A stretch of 64,000 bases of DNA from Mycolicibacterium mucogenicum DSM 44124 (GCF_005670685.2 NZ_CP062008.1:2666001-2730000); one strand, 5' to 3'; positions 15,919 to 25,405 are shown, counted from the stretch's first letter. Notes: generated by a model not told the origin, from the sequence alone. Translations and numbers: made by a program.

Positions 15919-17183
15919 AGGAACGTCTTCCCTTCGCCTCGGTAGGTGAGTGCTGTGCCGACGGTCCTGCCGGCATCGACCATGGCGAACGCATCGACGT
16001 GCTCGCTGAGCTCACCGGCCTTGCAGTGCCGGAACCACACGCGGTCACCGACTTTCAGTGCGGCAGCGGCTTTTCCGGTCACGGGTGTCTGCACTTCGCC
16101 GGCCATCTCGGCGGATAGCAGACTCAGCCCCGGCGGCCAGACCGGCAGCGGCACGCGGTCCCGGGCCGGTGGCCCGGAGGCGATCCAGCCGCCGCCCAGC
16201 ACCGTCGCGATCTGCGGCGTGGGTTTGCGCACGACCGACAGCGCGAACGCCGCGGCCGGGGCCGGGGTGAAGCCCTGGTAGGTGTCGAACAGGTGCGGGC
16301 CGAAAAGTCCACTGCCCGCCGCGATCTCGGTGACCGCCGGATCCGACGCGGTGAATTCCATGGACCCGGTGCCGCCGCCGTTGACGAATTCGAGCTCGGC
16401 CACCTGCCGGACTGCGGCCACCGCGAGACCGCGGCGCTCGAGCAGTTCGTCCTTGGAGCGCCGCTGCATCCACCGGACCAGCTGTGACCGCGCGGCCTGG
16501 CCGCGGACATCGTCACCCACACCCGCGATCTGGGCCTCGTAGGACATCAGACCTACCAGAGTGAAGCCCGGACGGCCGGCGATGGCGGCGGCCAGGGTGC
16601 GGGCCTGCGCCGCGGTGTGGACGGGGGAGCGGCGCACCCCGAGGTGGCCGAGTACCGGCGCCTGCCACGAGGCGTCGAGGTCCAGGCAGACGCGCAGTAC
16701 TGGGCGCGTCGACGGCGCGGCGACGCTGTCCACCAGGTCGAGCTGGGCGAGGGAGTCGACCATGAGCGTCACGCGCGTCGCCAGCTCGGGCGACGACGCC
16801 AACCGGGCGATCGCGGCGCGGTCGGCGGTCGGGTAGCCGACGACGACGTCGTCGTGCGCTGGGTGCTCGGCGTCGCCTGCGGCCAGCCAGAGGGCTTCGG
16901 GCAACGTGAACGCCAGTACCCCCGCGTAGCCGTCGAGGGCCGTGACGGCGTCCAGGATGGTCCGTGACCGCACCGATTTGGACGCCACCCGGATCGGAGT
17001 CCCTGCCGCGCGGCGGCGCAGATCGTGCGCGTTGTGGTGCAGCGCAGCGAGATCGACGGCGGCGAGTGGCGTCTCCAGGTGCGCGGTGGCGGCGGTCAAT
17101 GCCGGCCAGTAGATCTCCGGACGTGCCCACGACCCCTCGACGGAAGGCGGCTTCGACAGATCGACCGGCATTGACCACACCAT
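15915..17183 (-). CDS. Amino acid deaminase/aldolase (alanine-racemase fold), Rv1769-like
   Basis: A PLP-barrel protein of the alanine racemase N-terminal / D-threonine aldolase group. The PLP lysine lies in IRVASKSVRSRTIL near the N-terminus, and the barrel continues through VCLDLDASW, LVGLMSYEAQIAG and FVNGGGTGSMEF. The frame is open to 17258, but the ATG at 17183 (MVWSMPVDLSK) is a more reasonable start; 17171 is an alternative. The resulting length is 422 residues. The substrate is not known; members are annotated as amino acid deaminases or aldolases. First gene of the three-gene minus-strand operon and divergent from the AraC regulator. Confidence 0.82.
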   Translation of the reverse strand: MVWSMPVDLSKPPSVEGSWARPEIYWPALTAATAHLETPLAAVDLAALHHNAHDLRRRAAGTPIRVASKSVRSRTILDAVTALDGYAGVLAFTLPEALWLAAGDAEHPAHDDVVVGYPTADRAAIARLASSPELATRVTLMVDSLAQLDLVDSVAAPSTRPVLRVCLDLDASWQAPVLGHLGVRRSPVHTAAQARTLAAAIAGRPGFTLVGLMSYEAQIAGVGDDVRGQAARSQLVRWMQRRSKDELLERRGLAVAAVRQVAELEFVNGGGTGSMEFTASDPAVTEIAAGSGLFGPHLFDTYQGFTPAPAAAFALSVVRKPTPQIATVLGGGWIASGPPARDRVPLPVWPPGLSLLSAEMAGEVQTPVTGKAAAALKVGDRVWFRHCKAGELSEHVDAFAMVDAGRTVGTALTYRGEGKTFL

Positions 17184-17272
17184 GGATCGGGAGCTAACCG
17201 CATGTCGATGGGTGCGCACGAGGGCATCGGTGACCACAATGGGGGGAAAACCGGACACGTGTTGGAGGTGGG

Positions 17273-18277
17273 GTGGACAGGCAAAGCGCGGCGTTGATCC
17301 CGACGTCGGTGCTCGTCAACGTCGTCGACGTCGCCGACCGCGCGGGTCTGCCCACGGAACGGTGGCTGGCCGCGGCGGGCCTGACGGCAGCGACGCTCAA
17401 TTCGCCCGAGACGCGGGTGTCGTTCCGGCAGGCGGCCCTCGTGCTGCGGCATGCGGTGCGCGCCATGCCGGACCGGGGCCTCGGCATCGACGTCGGGGCC
17501 CGCGACATGTTCGTGTCGTTCGGCGTGCTCGGACTGGCCATCCGTTCCGCCGAAAACCTCGGCGCGGCAATGCAAGTGGGCCTGGAACTGCACCAGAGCG
17601 CCGGCAGTCTGATGGACGTCGGCGCCGAGCTCATCGGTGACACCTTCGCATTGCGCGCCTACGAACGCTCCCCGGAACCGGAGCTGCTGCCGTTCCTGTG
17701 TGAGGAGCTGTTCTGCAGCGTGCTGGTCACCGTCCGGACCGTGCTCGAGCTGCCGCAGCAGACGCCGGAGTACGTCCAGGTCAGTTACCCGCCGCCGGTG
17801 TATGCGCAGCGGTACCGGGAATTCTTCGGCTGCCCGGTCCTGTTCAACGCCGACGCCAACCGGCTGGCGTTCCCCGACCCGCTGTGGTCGCAGCGGCTAC
17901 CGCGAGCCGATCCGACGACGCACGCGGTCGCCGTCGCCGCCTGCCGCGACATGGTGACCCAGGGCGAGCAGCCGACCGACGTGGTGCAGACGGTCGAGAC
18001 GATGCTGCGCGAGAGCGTGCGGGACCCACTGACCATGGCCCAGGTCGCCAAGCGACTCAACGTCACCGAACGCACCCTGCGGCGCCGCCTCAGTGCCGAC
18101 GGTCAGCAGTTCATCGCGCTGCGTGACAAGGTGCGCAGCGAACGTGCGCGGTATCTGGTCCGCGAGACCTCGATGCCCGTTCACGCCATCGCCGCCGAGG
18201 TCGGGTTCACCGACCCGCGGGAGTTCCGCCGGGCCTACATCAAATGGACCGGGCACGCCCCGACTCACGACCGATAG
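17273..18277 (+). CDS. AraC-family transcriptional regulator
   Basis: A 334-residue regulator with an N-terminal arabinose-binding-like domain (about 20-205; SFRQAALVLRHAVRAMPDRGLGIDVGAR) and a C-terminal AraC HTH domain (about 240-330). The HTH shows MAQVAKRLNVTERTLRRRL and the second helix pair IAAEVGFTDPREFRRAYIKWTGHAP. It starts with GTG 9 bases after GGAGG. It is transcribed away from the deaminase/lactone-oxidase/amidase operon and is a plausible regulator of it, but that is inferred from position alone. Its 3' end overlaps the convergent monooxygenase gene by 13 bases. Confidence 0.88.
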   Translation: MDRQSAALIPTSVLVNVVDVADRAGLPTERWLAAAGLTAATLNSPETRVSFRQAALVLRHAVRAMPDRGLGIDVGARDMFVSFGVLGLAIRSAENLGAAMQVGLELHQSAGSLMDVGAELIGDTFALRAYERSPEPELLPFLCEELFCSVLVTVRTVLELPQQTPEYVQVSYPPPVYAQRYREFFGCPVLFNADANRLAFPDPLWSQRLPRADPTTHAVAVAACRDMVTQGEQPTDVVQTVETMLRESVRDPLTMAQVAKRLNVTERTLRRRLSADGQQFIALRDKVRSERARYLVRETSMPVHAIAAEVGFTDPREFRRAYIKWTGHAPTHDR

Positions 18278-19473
18278 TCCGGCAGATCGATCGACTCGGC
18301 GGTGGAGAACCATTTGCGCGCCGCCCATGGCCGCAGCGGCCAGCGCTGCACCCACTTCATGGCGGACGCCGCACCGGCGATCTGACGTTCGGTCATCGGC
18401 GCATATCCGTCGAGGCCGCCGGGCAGGTCCTGACACCGGTCGACGTACGGCCGCATGACCGCCTCGTAGCGCCGCAACGCCGCAGCGATCCCGGCGGCGT
18501 CGAAGGCCGCCGCCGGCCCGAGTTCACCGGCCAACACGTAGGCCCCGACCAGCGCCAGGCTGGTGCCCATGCCGGACAGCGGCGACGCACAGTAGCCGGC
18601 GTCGCCACACAGCGTGACGCGGCCCGCTGACCAGGTGTCCATGTGTACCTGGACGAAATCGTCGAAATAGAAATCGTCGGATTGTGCTGCGGCACGCAGT
18701 AATTCGTCGCAGTACCAGCCGGCGTCGCGGAACCGCTCGGCCAGCAGTGCCCGCTGCGCGTCCAGGTCGCGACGGTCATACTCGATCGGCTCGGACCGGA
18801 AGGCCAGACCGGCCTTGGCGCTCGACTCATCGTGCGACGGCCGCAGCGAGGCGTTGAGCCCGCCGGCGGCCTGGAACATCAGGTACCAGCCGTCCAGGCC
18901 GATCATGTCCGGTGCGGTGAACCAGGCGTTGTAGCCGCCGAGTCGGCGGATGAACCGCTCTTCCGGCCCGAATGCCAACTGCCGGACCGCGGAATGCGGG
19001 CCGTCAGCGCCGACGACGAGGTCGGCCTCCACCACGGAGCCGTCGGTCAGCGTGGCCCGTACCCCGGACTCGTCTTCCTCGAGCACGGAAACCCGCGTGC
19101 CGAAGCGGTATTCGGCCACGTCGCTGGTCGCCTGGTAGAGCACATCGGCCAGGTCGCCGCGCAGAATCTCGAGTGCGGAGACGATCCCGTTGCCGCCGAA
19201 CGCCTCGACCGGCATCTCCGCACGCCGGGTGCCGTCGGCGCGCACCCAGGCGATGCCGCGCTGAAACAAGCAGCGCTCGGTCATCGCCGGCAACAAGCCC
19301 ATTCGGGTGACCACCTCGCGGCCCGCGCCGCGCAGGTCGACCGTCTGCCCGCCCGGGCGGATGTTCGGCGCCGCCTCGACGATCACCACCCGGTAGCCGT
19401 CACGTGCCAGCCAGTGCGTCAGGGCGGGTCCGGCGACCCCGGCGCCGCTGATCAACACGGTCGGTTGTGCCAT
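18265..19473 (-). CDS. FAD-dependent aromatic-hydroxylase-type monooxygenase
   Basis: A 402-residue flavoprotein of the UbiH/PHBH class. It shows the FAD-binding motif LISGAGVAGPALTHWLARDGYRVVIVEAA, the DG motif ADLVVGADGPHSAVRQ, and the GD motif GRVTLCGDAGYCASPLSGMGTSLALVGAYVLAGEL. Members oxygenate aromatic or polyketide-like substrates with NAD(P)H; the substrate here is unknown. A TAGGCT -10 box lies 7 bases before the ATG on the reverse strand, suggesting a leaderless transcript. It is divergent from the sulfatase gene. Confidence 0.87.
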   Translation of the reverse strand: MAQPTVLISGAGVAGPALTHWLARDGYRVVIVEAAPNIRPGGQTVDLRGAGREVVTRMGLLPAMTERCLFQRGIAWVRADGTRRAEMPVEAFGGNGIVSALEILRGDLADVLYQATSDVAEYRFGTRVSVLEEDESGVRATLTDGSVVEADLVVGADGPHSAVRQLAFGPEERFIRRLGGYNAWFTAPDMIGLDGWYLMFQAAGGLNASLRPSHDESSAKAGLAFRSEPIEYDRRDLDAQRALLAERFRDAGWYCDELLRAAAQSDDFYFDDFVQVHMDTWSAGRVTLCGDAGYCASPLSGMGTSLALVGAYVLAGELGPAAAFDAAGIAAALRRYEAVMRPYVDRCQDLPGGLDGYAPMTERQIAGAASAMKWVQRWPLRPWAARKWFSTAESIDLPDYRS

Positions 19474-19521
19474 GTGCGAAAGCCTATGCGCACTGACAGC
19501 ATTGGCTCCTAGGCTGGCCCC
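19474..19521. promoter_or_regulatory. Divergent leaderless promoters
   Basis: Only 48 bases separate two divergent genes, yet each has its own TAGGCT -10 box. The one at 19510-19515 serves the sulfatase (ATG 6 bases on). The reverse-strand copy at 19486-19481 serves the monooxygenase (ATG 7 bases on). The two genes are therefore likely to be controlled together. Confidence 0.5.
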
Positions 19522-21192
19522 ATGGCGGATATCGACCGGCGCACAGTTCTCAAAGGCACGGCGGCGGTGGCGGGGGCGGCCGCGGCGGGGGTCGGTGGTT
19601 ACCAGCTACTGTCGCGGGGCGGCCGCGAGCATGTGGCGGGCAGACCCAACATCCTGGTGATCATCGTCGACCAGATGCGGGCGCCCCAATGGTTTCCCGA
19701 CACCAAGCGACTCGGCGAATTACTGCCCAACCTGGACCGGCTGCGGCAGCGCAGCGTGTCCTTCGAGTCCCACTACTCGGCGTCCAACATGTGCACGCCG
19801 TCGCGCGGTGTCCTGACCACCGGGCTCTACTCGCACCAGACGGGCTGCCTGTACACCGGGGAAGGCCCCACCGAATCCACCCTGGCGCCGCGCTTCCCGA
19901 CCTGGGGCACCATGCTGCGTGACCAGGGCTACCGGACCTGGTGGTGGGGGAAATGGCACCTGGGCCACATCTCCGACACCACACCCGACGGCCTCGACGC
20001 GCACGGCTTCTCCGGCGGCACATACCCGTCGCCCAACGGTGGCCCGAACCAGGGGCTCAAGGTCGACCACACCATCGTCGACCAGTTCGACGGCTGGTTC
20101 GCCGACCACGCGGGCAGCGGCCCGTGGTGCACCACGGTGTCCCTGGTGAACCCGCACGACATCTGCTGGTGGCCGAGAAACCCACTGCCGGACGATGTTC
20201 CGCACGTGTTCTCCGGGACACCCGTCAACTTCGAGAACGCCGACGACCTGCGCCGGCGCGGCAAACCGCAGCTGCAGATCGACTACATGAACTTCATGTC
20301 GCCGCTGATGACCGGTCCGGTGCCGTATTCGGGTCCCGAGATGGCCGCGCAGTGGGCCCGGTGCCTCGACAACTACCTGTGGCTGCACCAGCAGGTGGAC
20401 GTCCAGATCGGCCGGGTGCTGGACACGCTCGCCTCGCGCCCCGATGTGGAGCGCGACACCGTCGTTGTGTTCACCTCCGACCACGGCGAGTACGCCGGCT
20501 CGCACGGCCTGCGCGGCAAGGGCGCGGCGATCTACGAGGAGTCGATCCGGGTGCCGCTCTACATCCACGACCCGGCCGGTCACCTCACTCCCAAACCGGG
20601 CGAGCGCCGCACGCAGCTCACCTCGAGCGTCGACATCGCGCCGCTACTGCTCACCATTGCGGCCGGCGGCAACGGCTGGCGGTCGGACAGCCGATTCGCC
20701 TACCTGCAGGCACGGGGTGACATCGCCGCGATCGCCGCCGATCCCGGTGCGGCCGGCCGCCGGTGGGTGGCTCACGCGACCGACGACATGTCGGTCGAAG
20801 AGATGGCGACGCTGATGAAATCGCCTGCGGTGCAGAAGATGTTCGGTGGCGGCGCGGTGCCCACCGAGATACCGACATCGGCGCCCAGTCACATCGTCGC
20901 TGTGCGGACGCCCGACGCGAAGTTCGGCCGCTACTCGTACTGGCAGCCCGGCGGCATGGAGGCCGACCGCACCCGCCGGATCGACTACGAGCTCTACGAT
21001 TACGAATCGCCTTCGGGTGCACAGGAACTCGACAACCAGGCGGGCCGCAGCGGCAAGCAGGCCAAATTGCAGGGGTTGCTCGAGGGCGAGGTGCTGCCCG
21101 AGCTGCGGGCCCCGCTGCCGGCCTGGATGCATGACGCCCAGGAGCAGGGCATGGCCGATATGCAGCGGCTCACCGCAGCCAGGGCCGGCTAG
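19522..21192 (+). CDS. Tat-exported type I sulfatase
   Basis: A 556-residue sulfatase (alkaline-phosphatase superfamily). The N-terminus DRRTVLKG plus an alanine/glycine-rich hydrophobic stretch is a Tat signal. The sulfatase signature is complete: the formylglycine precursor Cys91 in CTPSRGVLTTG, then GKWHLGH, with the upstream metal site in NILVIIVDQMR and the later one in VVFTSDHGEYAGSHGL. An active enzyme needs a formylglycine-generating enzyme, which is not in this window. It would release sulfate from organic sulfate esters outside the membrane. A single-gene unit with a leaderless promoter. Confidence 0.9.
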   Translation: MADIDRRTVLKGTAAVAGAAAAGVGGYQLLSRGGREHVAGRPNILVIIVDQMRAPQWFPDTKRLGELLPNLDRLRQRSVSFESHYSASNMCTPSRGVLTTGLYSHQTGCLYTGEGPTESTLAPRFPTWGTMLRDQGYRTWWWGKWHLGHISDTTPDGLDAHGFSGGTYPSPNGGPNQGLKVDHTIVDQFDGWFADHAGSGPWCTTVSLVNPHDICWWPRNPLPDDVPHVFSGTPVNFENADDLRRRGKPQLQIDYMNFMSPLMTGPVPYSGPEMAAQWARCLDNYLWLHQQVDVQIGRVLDTLASRPDVERDTVVVFTSDHGEYAGSHGLRGKGAAIYEESIRVPLYIHDPAGHLTPKPGERRTQLTSSVDIAPLLLTIAAGGNGWRSDSRFAYLQARGDIAAIAADPGAAGRRWVAHATDDMSVEEMATLMKSPAVQKMFGGGAVPTEIPTSAPSHIVAVRTPDAKFGRYSYWQPGGMEADRTRRIDYELYDYESPSGAQELDNQAGRSGKQAKLQGLLEGEVLPELRAPLPAWMHDAQEQGMADMQRLTAARAG

Positions 21193-22407
21193 TTACAGGC
21201 CCAGCGCCTGATACGTCCGCTTCACGAATTTCGGTCGCGCCGAACGGAGTTTGGCCTGCGAGGCATTGCCGGCGACAGCTGCCGCGGCATCCACGCTGAG
21301 CTCCGGCTGATTCTGGATCAGGTAGATCAGGATCAGGTTCGCGTTCGGGTCGGCCTGCCACCACGTGCCGAAGGCGCCCGGCCAACTGAACGTGCCGGGG
21401 CCGCCGGGACCGAAGAACGGCGTCGCCTTGGCCTCGTCGGTGACGAGCGACAGGTTCAGTCCGAAGCCGCGGCCGATCCAGAACGGCGCGCCCAGGAAGT
21501 TCTGCGACTTCTGTTCGGCGGTCAACCGGTCGGTCCGCATGGACCGCACGGATTCCTCCGACAGCACCCGTACTCCGTCGACCTCGCCGCCGGCCAGCAG
21601 CATCCGCGCGAACGTCAGGTAGTCATCGACGGTCGACCAGAGTCCGCCGCCGCCGGCGCAGAAGGTCGGCGGCATCACCTGCGGCGGGCCCATCTTCCCG
21701 GGCTGCAGGCGCAGGGCGTCTCCGTCGGCGGCCAGCTGGTACATGGTCGCCGCGCGCCGCCGGCCCGAGTGCGTCACCGCGAAACCGGTGTCGACCATGT
21801 TCAGCGGTTTGAAGATGCGCTCCGCCAACACATCTGGCAGCGGCTTGCCCTCGATGCGCGACAGCAGGAAGCCCAGCACGTCGGTCGACTGGCTGTAGGT
21901 CAGCGCGTCACCGGGCTGGTGCGCCAGCGGCAGCTGTCCCAGCTCGGCCAGCCAGCGGTCCGGGTCCTGCAGCGACTGCAGCTTGTTGTAGGCCCGGCCC
22001 AGTGGCGGCGGCACGGTGAATCCGTAGGCCAGACCGCCGCGGTGGGTCATCAGATCCTCGACGGTGATGGGCCGCCGGGCGGGCACGGACCGGTCCAAGG
22101 GTCCGTCGAGGCTCGTCATCACGCGCGGGTTGGCGAGTTCGGGAATCCAGTTCGCGATGGGATCGGTCAGGGCCAGCCGGCCCTCGTCGACCAGCGTCAT
22201 GGCCGCCGCGACGGTGATCGGCTTGGACATCGACGCGATGCGGAAGACGGTGTCGCGCTCCATCGGCAGCTTGGCTTCCACGTCGCGGTGGCCGAGCGTG
22301 TTGACTTGCCGCACCGCGCCGTCCTGCCACACCAGCGTGACCGCGCCGGCCAGCAGGCCGGTGTCGATCGCCGCGCTGACCGATTCGGTGTTCGCGTCGA
22401 GATTCAC
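21193..22407 (-). CDS. Serine beta-lactamase-fold hydrolase (esterase/class C-like)
   Basis: A 404-residue protein of the beta-lactamase/DD-peptidase fold. The nucleophile motif SxxK is SMSK (Ser59, Lys62), the second motif is Tyr171 in TYSQS, and a glycine-rich GPGGPGTFSWPG is near the third position. No signal peptide is seen, so it is probably cytoplasmic and more likely an esterase than a secreted beta-lactamase. It starts with GTG. Its stop codon directly abuts that of the convergent sulfatase, leaving no room for a terminator between them. Confidence 0.85.
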   Translation of the reverse strand: MNLDANTESVSAAIDTGLLAGAVTLVWQDGAVRQVNTLGHRDVEAKLPMERDTVFRIASMSKPITVAAAMTLVDEGRLALTDPIANWIPELANPRVMTSLDGPLDRSVPARRPITVEDLMTHRGGLAYGFTVPPPLGRAYNKLQSLQDPDRWLAELGQLPLAHQPGDALTYSQSTDVLGFLLSRIEGKPLPDVLAERIFKPLNMVDTGFAVTHSGRRRAATMYQLAADGDALRLQPGKMGPPQVMPPTFCAGGGGLWSTVDDYLTFARMLLAGGEVDGVRVLSEESVRSMRTDRLTAEQKSQNFLGAPFWIGRGFGLNLSLVTDEAKATPFFGPGGPGTFSWPGAFGTWWQADPNANLILIYLIQNQPELSVDAAAAVAGNASQAKLRSARPKFVKRTYQALGL

Positions 22408-22485
22408 CCCGTCACGTTAACCGGTGGGGGTGGGTTGGTCGCGGTACCGTCCGAACCATCGGGAAGGTAGGCGATACTGCCTGAC

Positions 22486-23823
22486 GTGGCTGCTGACGTG
22501 TCGACCCCGAGCACACCGATGAATAAGGTGGCGTTCGCCAGTTTCATCGGCACCGCGATCGAGTTCTACGACTTCTATATCTACGGGACAGCCGCGGCGC
22601 TGATCTTCCCGCAGGTGTTCTTCCCGAACCTGCCGCCCGCCATGGCGACCATCTCGTCGCTGGCCACGTTCGCGGTCGCGTTCCTGGCCCGCCCGATCGG
22701 CGCGGCCGTCTTCGGGCATTTCGGAGATCGGCTGGGCCGCAAGAAGACTCTCGTCGCGACGCTGCTCATCATGGGGTTGTCGACCGTCGGCGTCGGCCTG
22801 GTGCCCAGCACGGCGTCGATCGGCCTGGCCGCGCCGATCATCCTGCTGACGCTGCGGGTGTTCCAGGGCTTCGCGGTCGGCGGGGAATGGGCCGGCTCGG
22901 CACTGCTCAGTGCCGAGTACGCCCCGGCCGGAAAACGCGGCATGTACGGCATGTTCACGCAGTTGGGTGCCGGCGCGGGTCTGGCCGTCAGCAACCTGGT
23001 GGTGCTGATCGCCAACGTGACGATCGGGGAGAAGAGCCCGGTGTTCCTGGACTGGGGCTGGCGGCTGCCGTTCCTGTTCAGCGCCGTGCTGCTGGCCGTG
23101 GCGCTGTACGTGCGGCTGACCATCGACGAGACGCCGGTGTTCGTCGCCGAGCAGAAGCGGGGCACCGTGCCCCGCGCCCCGTTCGGAGAGCTGCTGCGCC
23201 GGCAGAGCAAGCAGGTGCTGCTCGGTGCCGGCTGCATGGTCGGCATCTTCACCATGAGCTTCCTCGGCGGCACCTACCTGATGAGTTACGCCAGCACCCG
23301 CATCCACCATCCGCGGACGCTGATCCTGTCGGTCGGGGTCCTGGCCGGGGTGTCGCTCATGGTGTTCTCGGCGATCTCGGCGGTGCTGTGCGACCGGTAC
23401 GGGCGGCGCCGCGTCATCCTGGTCGGCTTCGGGCTGGCACTGCCGTGGGCATTCCTCGTCATGCCGCTCATCGACTCCGGCTCGCCGGTGGCCTTCGCGG
23501 TGGCGATCGCCGGTATCTTCTGCATCTTCGGGCTCGCCTACGGGCCCATCGGGGCGTTCCTGCCTGAGACGTTCGCCACCCGCTACCGCTACACCGGCGC
23601 CGGCATGGCCTTCAATCTCGCCGGGATCGTCGGCGGCGCGCTGCCGCCGCTGGTCGCCGGTCCGCTCGTCGCCGCCCTCGGGAGCTGGGCCGTTGGGCTG
23701 CTGATCGCCGTCTTCGTGCTGGTCAGCATCGTCTGCACGCTGGTGTTGCCCGAAACCCGCGGCACCGAGCTCGACGATGCGCGCGGCGACATGCGTGACG
23801 GTGACGCCGTGGCGGCCTGCTAA
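22486..23823 (+). CDS. MFS transporter, metabolite:H+ symporter (MHS) family
   Basis: A 445-residue membrane protein with about 12 helices. The hallmark motifs of the MHS (ShiA/ProP/KgtP) family are present: FIGTAIEFYDFYIYGTAAAL in helix 1, FGHFGDRLGRKKTL in loop 2-3, LRVFQGFAVGGEWAGSALL in helix 4, and PETFATRYRYTGAG in the second half. Likely substrates are organic acids, shikimate or betaine-like compounds; which one cannot be decided. It starts with GTG, with a GATACT -10-like box 7 bases upstream. Confidence 0.88.
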   Translation: MAADVSTPSTPMNKVAFASFIGTAIEFYDFYIYGTAAALIFPQVFFPNLPPAMATISSLATFAVAFLARPIGAAVFGHFGDRLGRKKTLVATLLIMGLSTVGVGLVPSTASIGLAAPIILLTLRVFQGFAVGGEWAGSALLSAEYAPAGKRGMYGMFTQLGAGAGLAVSNLVVLIANVTIGEKSPVFLDWGWRLPFLFSAVLLAVALYVRLTIDETPVFVAEQKRGTVPRAPFGELLRRQSKQVLLGAGCMVGIFTMSFLGGTYLMSYASTRIHHPRTLILSVGVLAGVSLMVFSAISAVLCDRYGRRRVILVGFGLALPWAFLVMPLIDSGSPVAFAVAIAGIFCIFGLAYGPIGAFLPETFATRYRYTGAGMAFNLAGIVGGALPPLVAGPLVAALGSWAVGLLIAVFVLVSIVCTLVLPETRGTELDDARGDMRDGDAVAAC

Positions 23824-23891
23824 GCTACGCGGCTAGTTAGACGTCCTTTAACGATCCGTCCAGAGAGGCGGAGAAGGAGGTCCGGTGTCTC
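23824..23891 (+). promoter_or_regulatory. pyrR leader with PyrR-binding RNA motif
   Basis: The stretch TCCAGAGAGG at 23859-23868 fits the RNA loop recognised by PyrR (Bacillus consensus UCCAGAGAGG). It is followed immediately by the ribosome binding site AAGGAGG at 23874-23880. In mycobacteria PyrR is known to repress translation of this operon by binding the leader near the ribosome binding site, and the arrangement here fits that. The good ribosome binding site is 4 bases from an out-of-frame GTG (23885) and 11 bases from the pyrR GTG. Confidence 0.75.
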
Positions 23892-24464
23892 GTGGGTGAC
23901 TCCACCGACCGGGAATTGCTGTCCGCTGCCGACGTCGGCCGGACCATCTCGCGCATCGCGCATCAGATCATCGAAAAGACCGCGCTCGACGCGCCCGACG
24001 CCCCGCGCGTGGTGCTGCTCGGCATCCCGACCCGCGGCGTCACCCTGGCCGCCCGCATCGCCGAGAAGGTCAAGGAATTCTCCGGCGTCGAGCTGCCGGC
24101 CGGTGCGCTCGACATCACGCTCTACCGCGACGACCTGAACTTCAAACCGCCGCGCGCGCTGGCCTCGACCTCGATCCCCGAGGGCGGCATCGACGACGCG
24201 ACGGTGATCCTCGTCGACGACGTCCTGTACTCCGGCCGCTCCGTGCGCTCGGCCCTGGACGCGCTGCGCGACATCGGCCGCCCCCGCATGGTGCAGCTGG
24301 CCGTCCTCGTCGACCGCGGCCACCGCGAGCTGCCCATCCGCGCCGACTACGTCGGCAAGAACGTCCCGACGTCGCGCAGTGAGAACGTCAAGGTGCGGCT
24401 GTCAGAGACCGACGGCGGAGACGACCACGTCTCCATTGCCCCCTACGGAGGACCCACCAGGTGA
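23892..24464 (+). CDS. pyrR: Bifunctional PyrR regulator / uracil phosphoribosyltransferase
   Basis: A 190-residue protein that binds UMP/UTP and the pyr leader RNA, and can also make UMP from uracil and PRPP. The phosphoribosyltransferase fold shows the PRPP loop [31 protein letters not shown] and [23 protein letters not shown] are strongly conserved family segments. The start is GTG at 23892. It leads the pyrimidine operon and overlaps pyrB by 4 bases. Confidence 0.95.
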   Translation: MGDSTDRELLSAADVGRTISRIAHQIIEKTALDAPDAPRVVLLGIPTRGVTLAARIAEKVKEFSGVELPAGALDITLYRDDLNFKPPRALASTSIPEGGIDDATVILVDDVLYSGRSVRSALDALRDIGRPRMVQLAVLVDRGHRELPIRADYVGKNVPTSRSENVKVRLSETDGGDDHVSIAPYGGPTR

Positions 24465-25405
24465 AGCATCTGCTGTCCGCCTCGGACCTGAGCCGCGATG
24501 CGGCGACGGCCATCCTCGATGACGCCGACAAGTTCGCCGAAGCGCTGCTGGGCCGCGACGTCAAGAAGCTCCCGACGTTGCGCGGCCGCACCGTCATCAC
24601 GATGTTCTACGAAAACTCCACCCGCACCCGGGTGTCGTTCGAGGTGGCCGGCAAGTGGATGAGCGCCGACGTCATCAACGTCAGCGCCTCCGGCTCGTCG
24701 GTCGCCAAAGGCGAGTCGCTGCGCGACACGGCGCTGACCCTGCGCGCCGCGGGCGCCGACGCGCTGATCATCCGGCACCCGGCTTCCGGTGCGGCACAAC
24801 AGCTTGCGGCCTGGACCCGTGAAGAGCACGGCGGGCCGTCGGTGATCAACGCCGGCGACGGCACTCACGAACACCCCACGCAGGCACTGCTCGACGCGCT
24901 GACCATCCGCCAGCGCCTCGGCGGCCTCGAGGGCCGGCGCGTGGTGATCGTCGGCGACATCCTGCACAGCCGGGTGGCGCGCTCCAACGTCTCGCTGCTC
25001 TCGACGCTGGGCGCCGAGGTGGTGCTGGTGGCGCCGCCGACGCTGCTGCCCGTCGGGGTCGCCGGCTGGCCGGTGACGGTCTCGCACGACCTGGACGCCG
25101 AACTGCCGGCCGCCGACGCGGTCCTGATGCTGCGGGTACAGGCCGAGCGGATGAACGGCGCGTTCTTCCCGTCGGCGCGCGAGTACTCGGTGCGCTACGG
25201 GCTGTCCGAGAAGCGCCTGGCCGGGTTGAGCGAGGACACGGTGGTGCTGCACCCCGGTCCGATGCTGCGCGGCATGGAGATCGCCTCGTCGGTCGCCGAC
25301 TCGTCGCAATCAGCTGTACTGCAACAGGTTTCGAATGGGGTGCATGTTCGTATGGCAGTGCTGTTCCAGCTTCTCGTGGGTGCGGGCCGGGAGGTGATCG
25401 CGTGA
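24461..25405 (+). CDS. pyrB: Aspartate carbamoyltransferase catalytic subunit
   Basis: A 314-residue enzyme that joins carbamoyl phosphate and aspartate, the first committed step of pyrimidine synthesis. The carbamoyl-phosphate site is [14 protein letters not shown]; further signatures are [31 protein letters not shown] and [12 protein letters not shown]. There is no regulatory pyrI gene, as expected in actinobacteria. GTG start; 4-base overlaps with pyrR and pyrC. Confidence 0.95.
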   Translation: MKHLLSASDLSRDAATAILDDADKFAEALLGRDVKKLPTLRGRTVITMFYENSTRTRVSFEVAGKWMSADVINVSASGSSVAKGESLRDTALTLRAAGADALIIRHPASGAAQQLAAWTREEHGGPSVINAGDGTHEHPTQALLDALTIRQRLGGLEGRRVVIVGDILHSRVARSNVSLLSTLGAEVVLVAPPTLLPVGVAGWPVTVSHDLDAELPAADAVLMLRVQAERMNGAFFPSAREYSVRYGLSEKRLAGLSEDTVVLHPGPMLRGMEIASSVADSSQSAVLQQVSNGVHVRMAVLFQLLVGAGREVIA

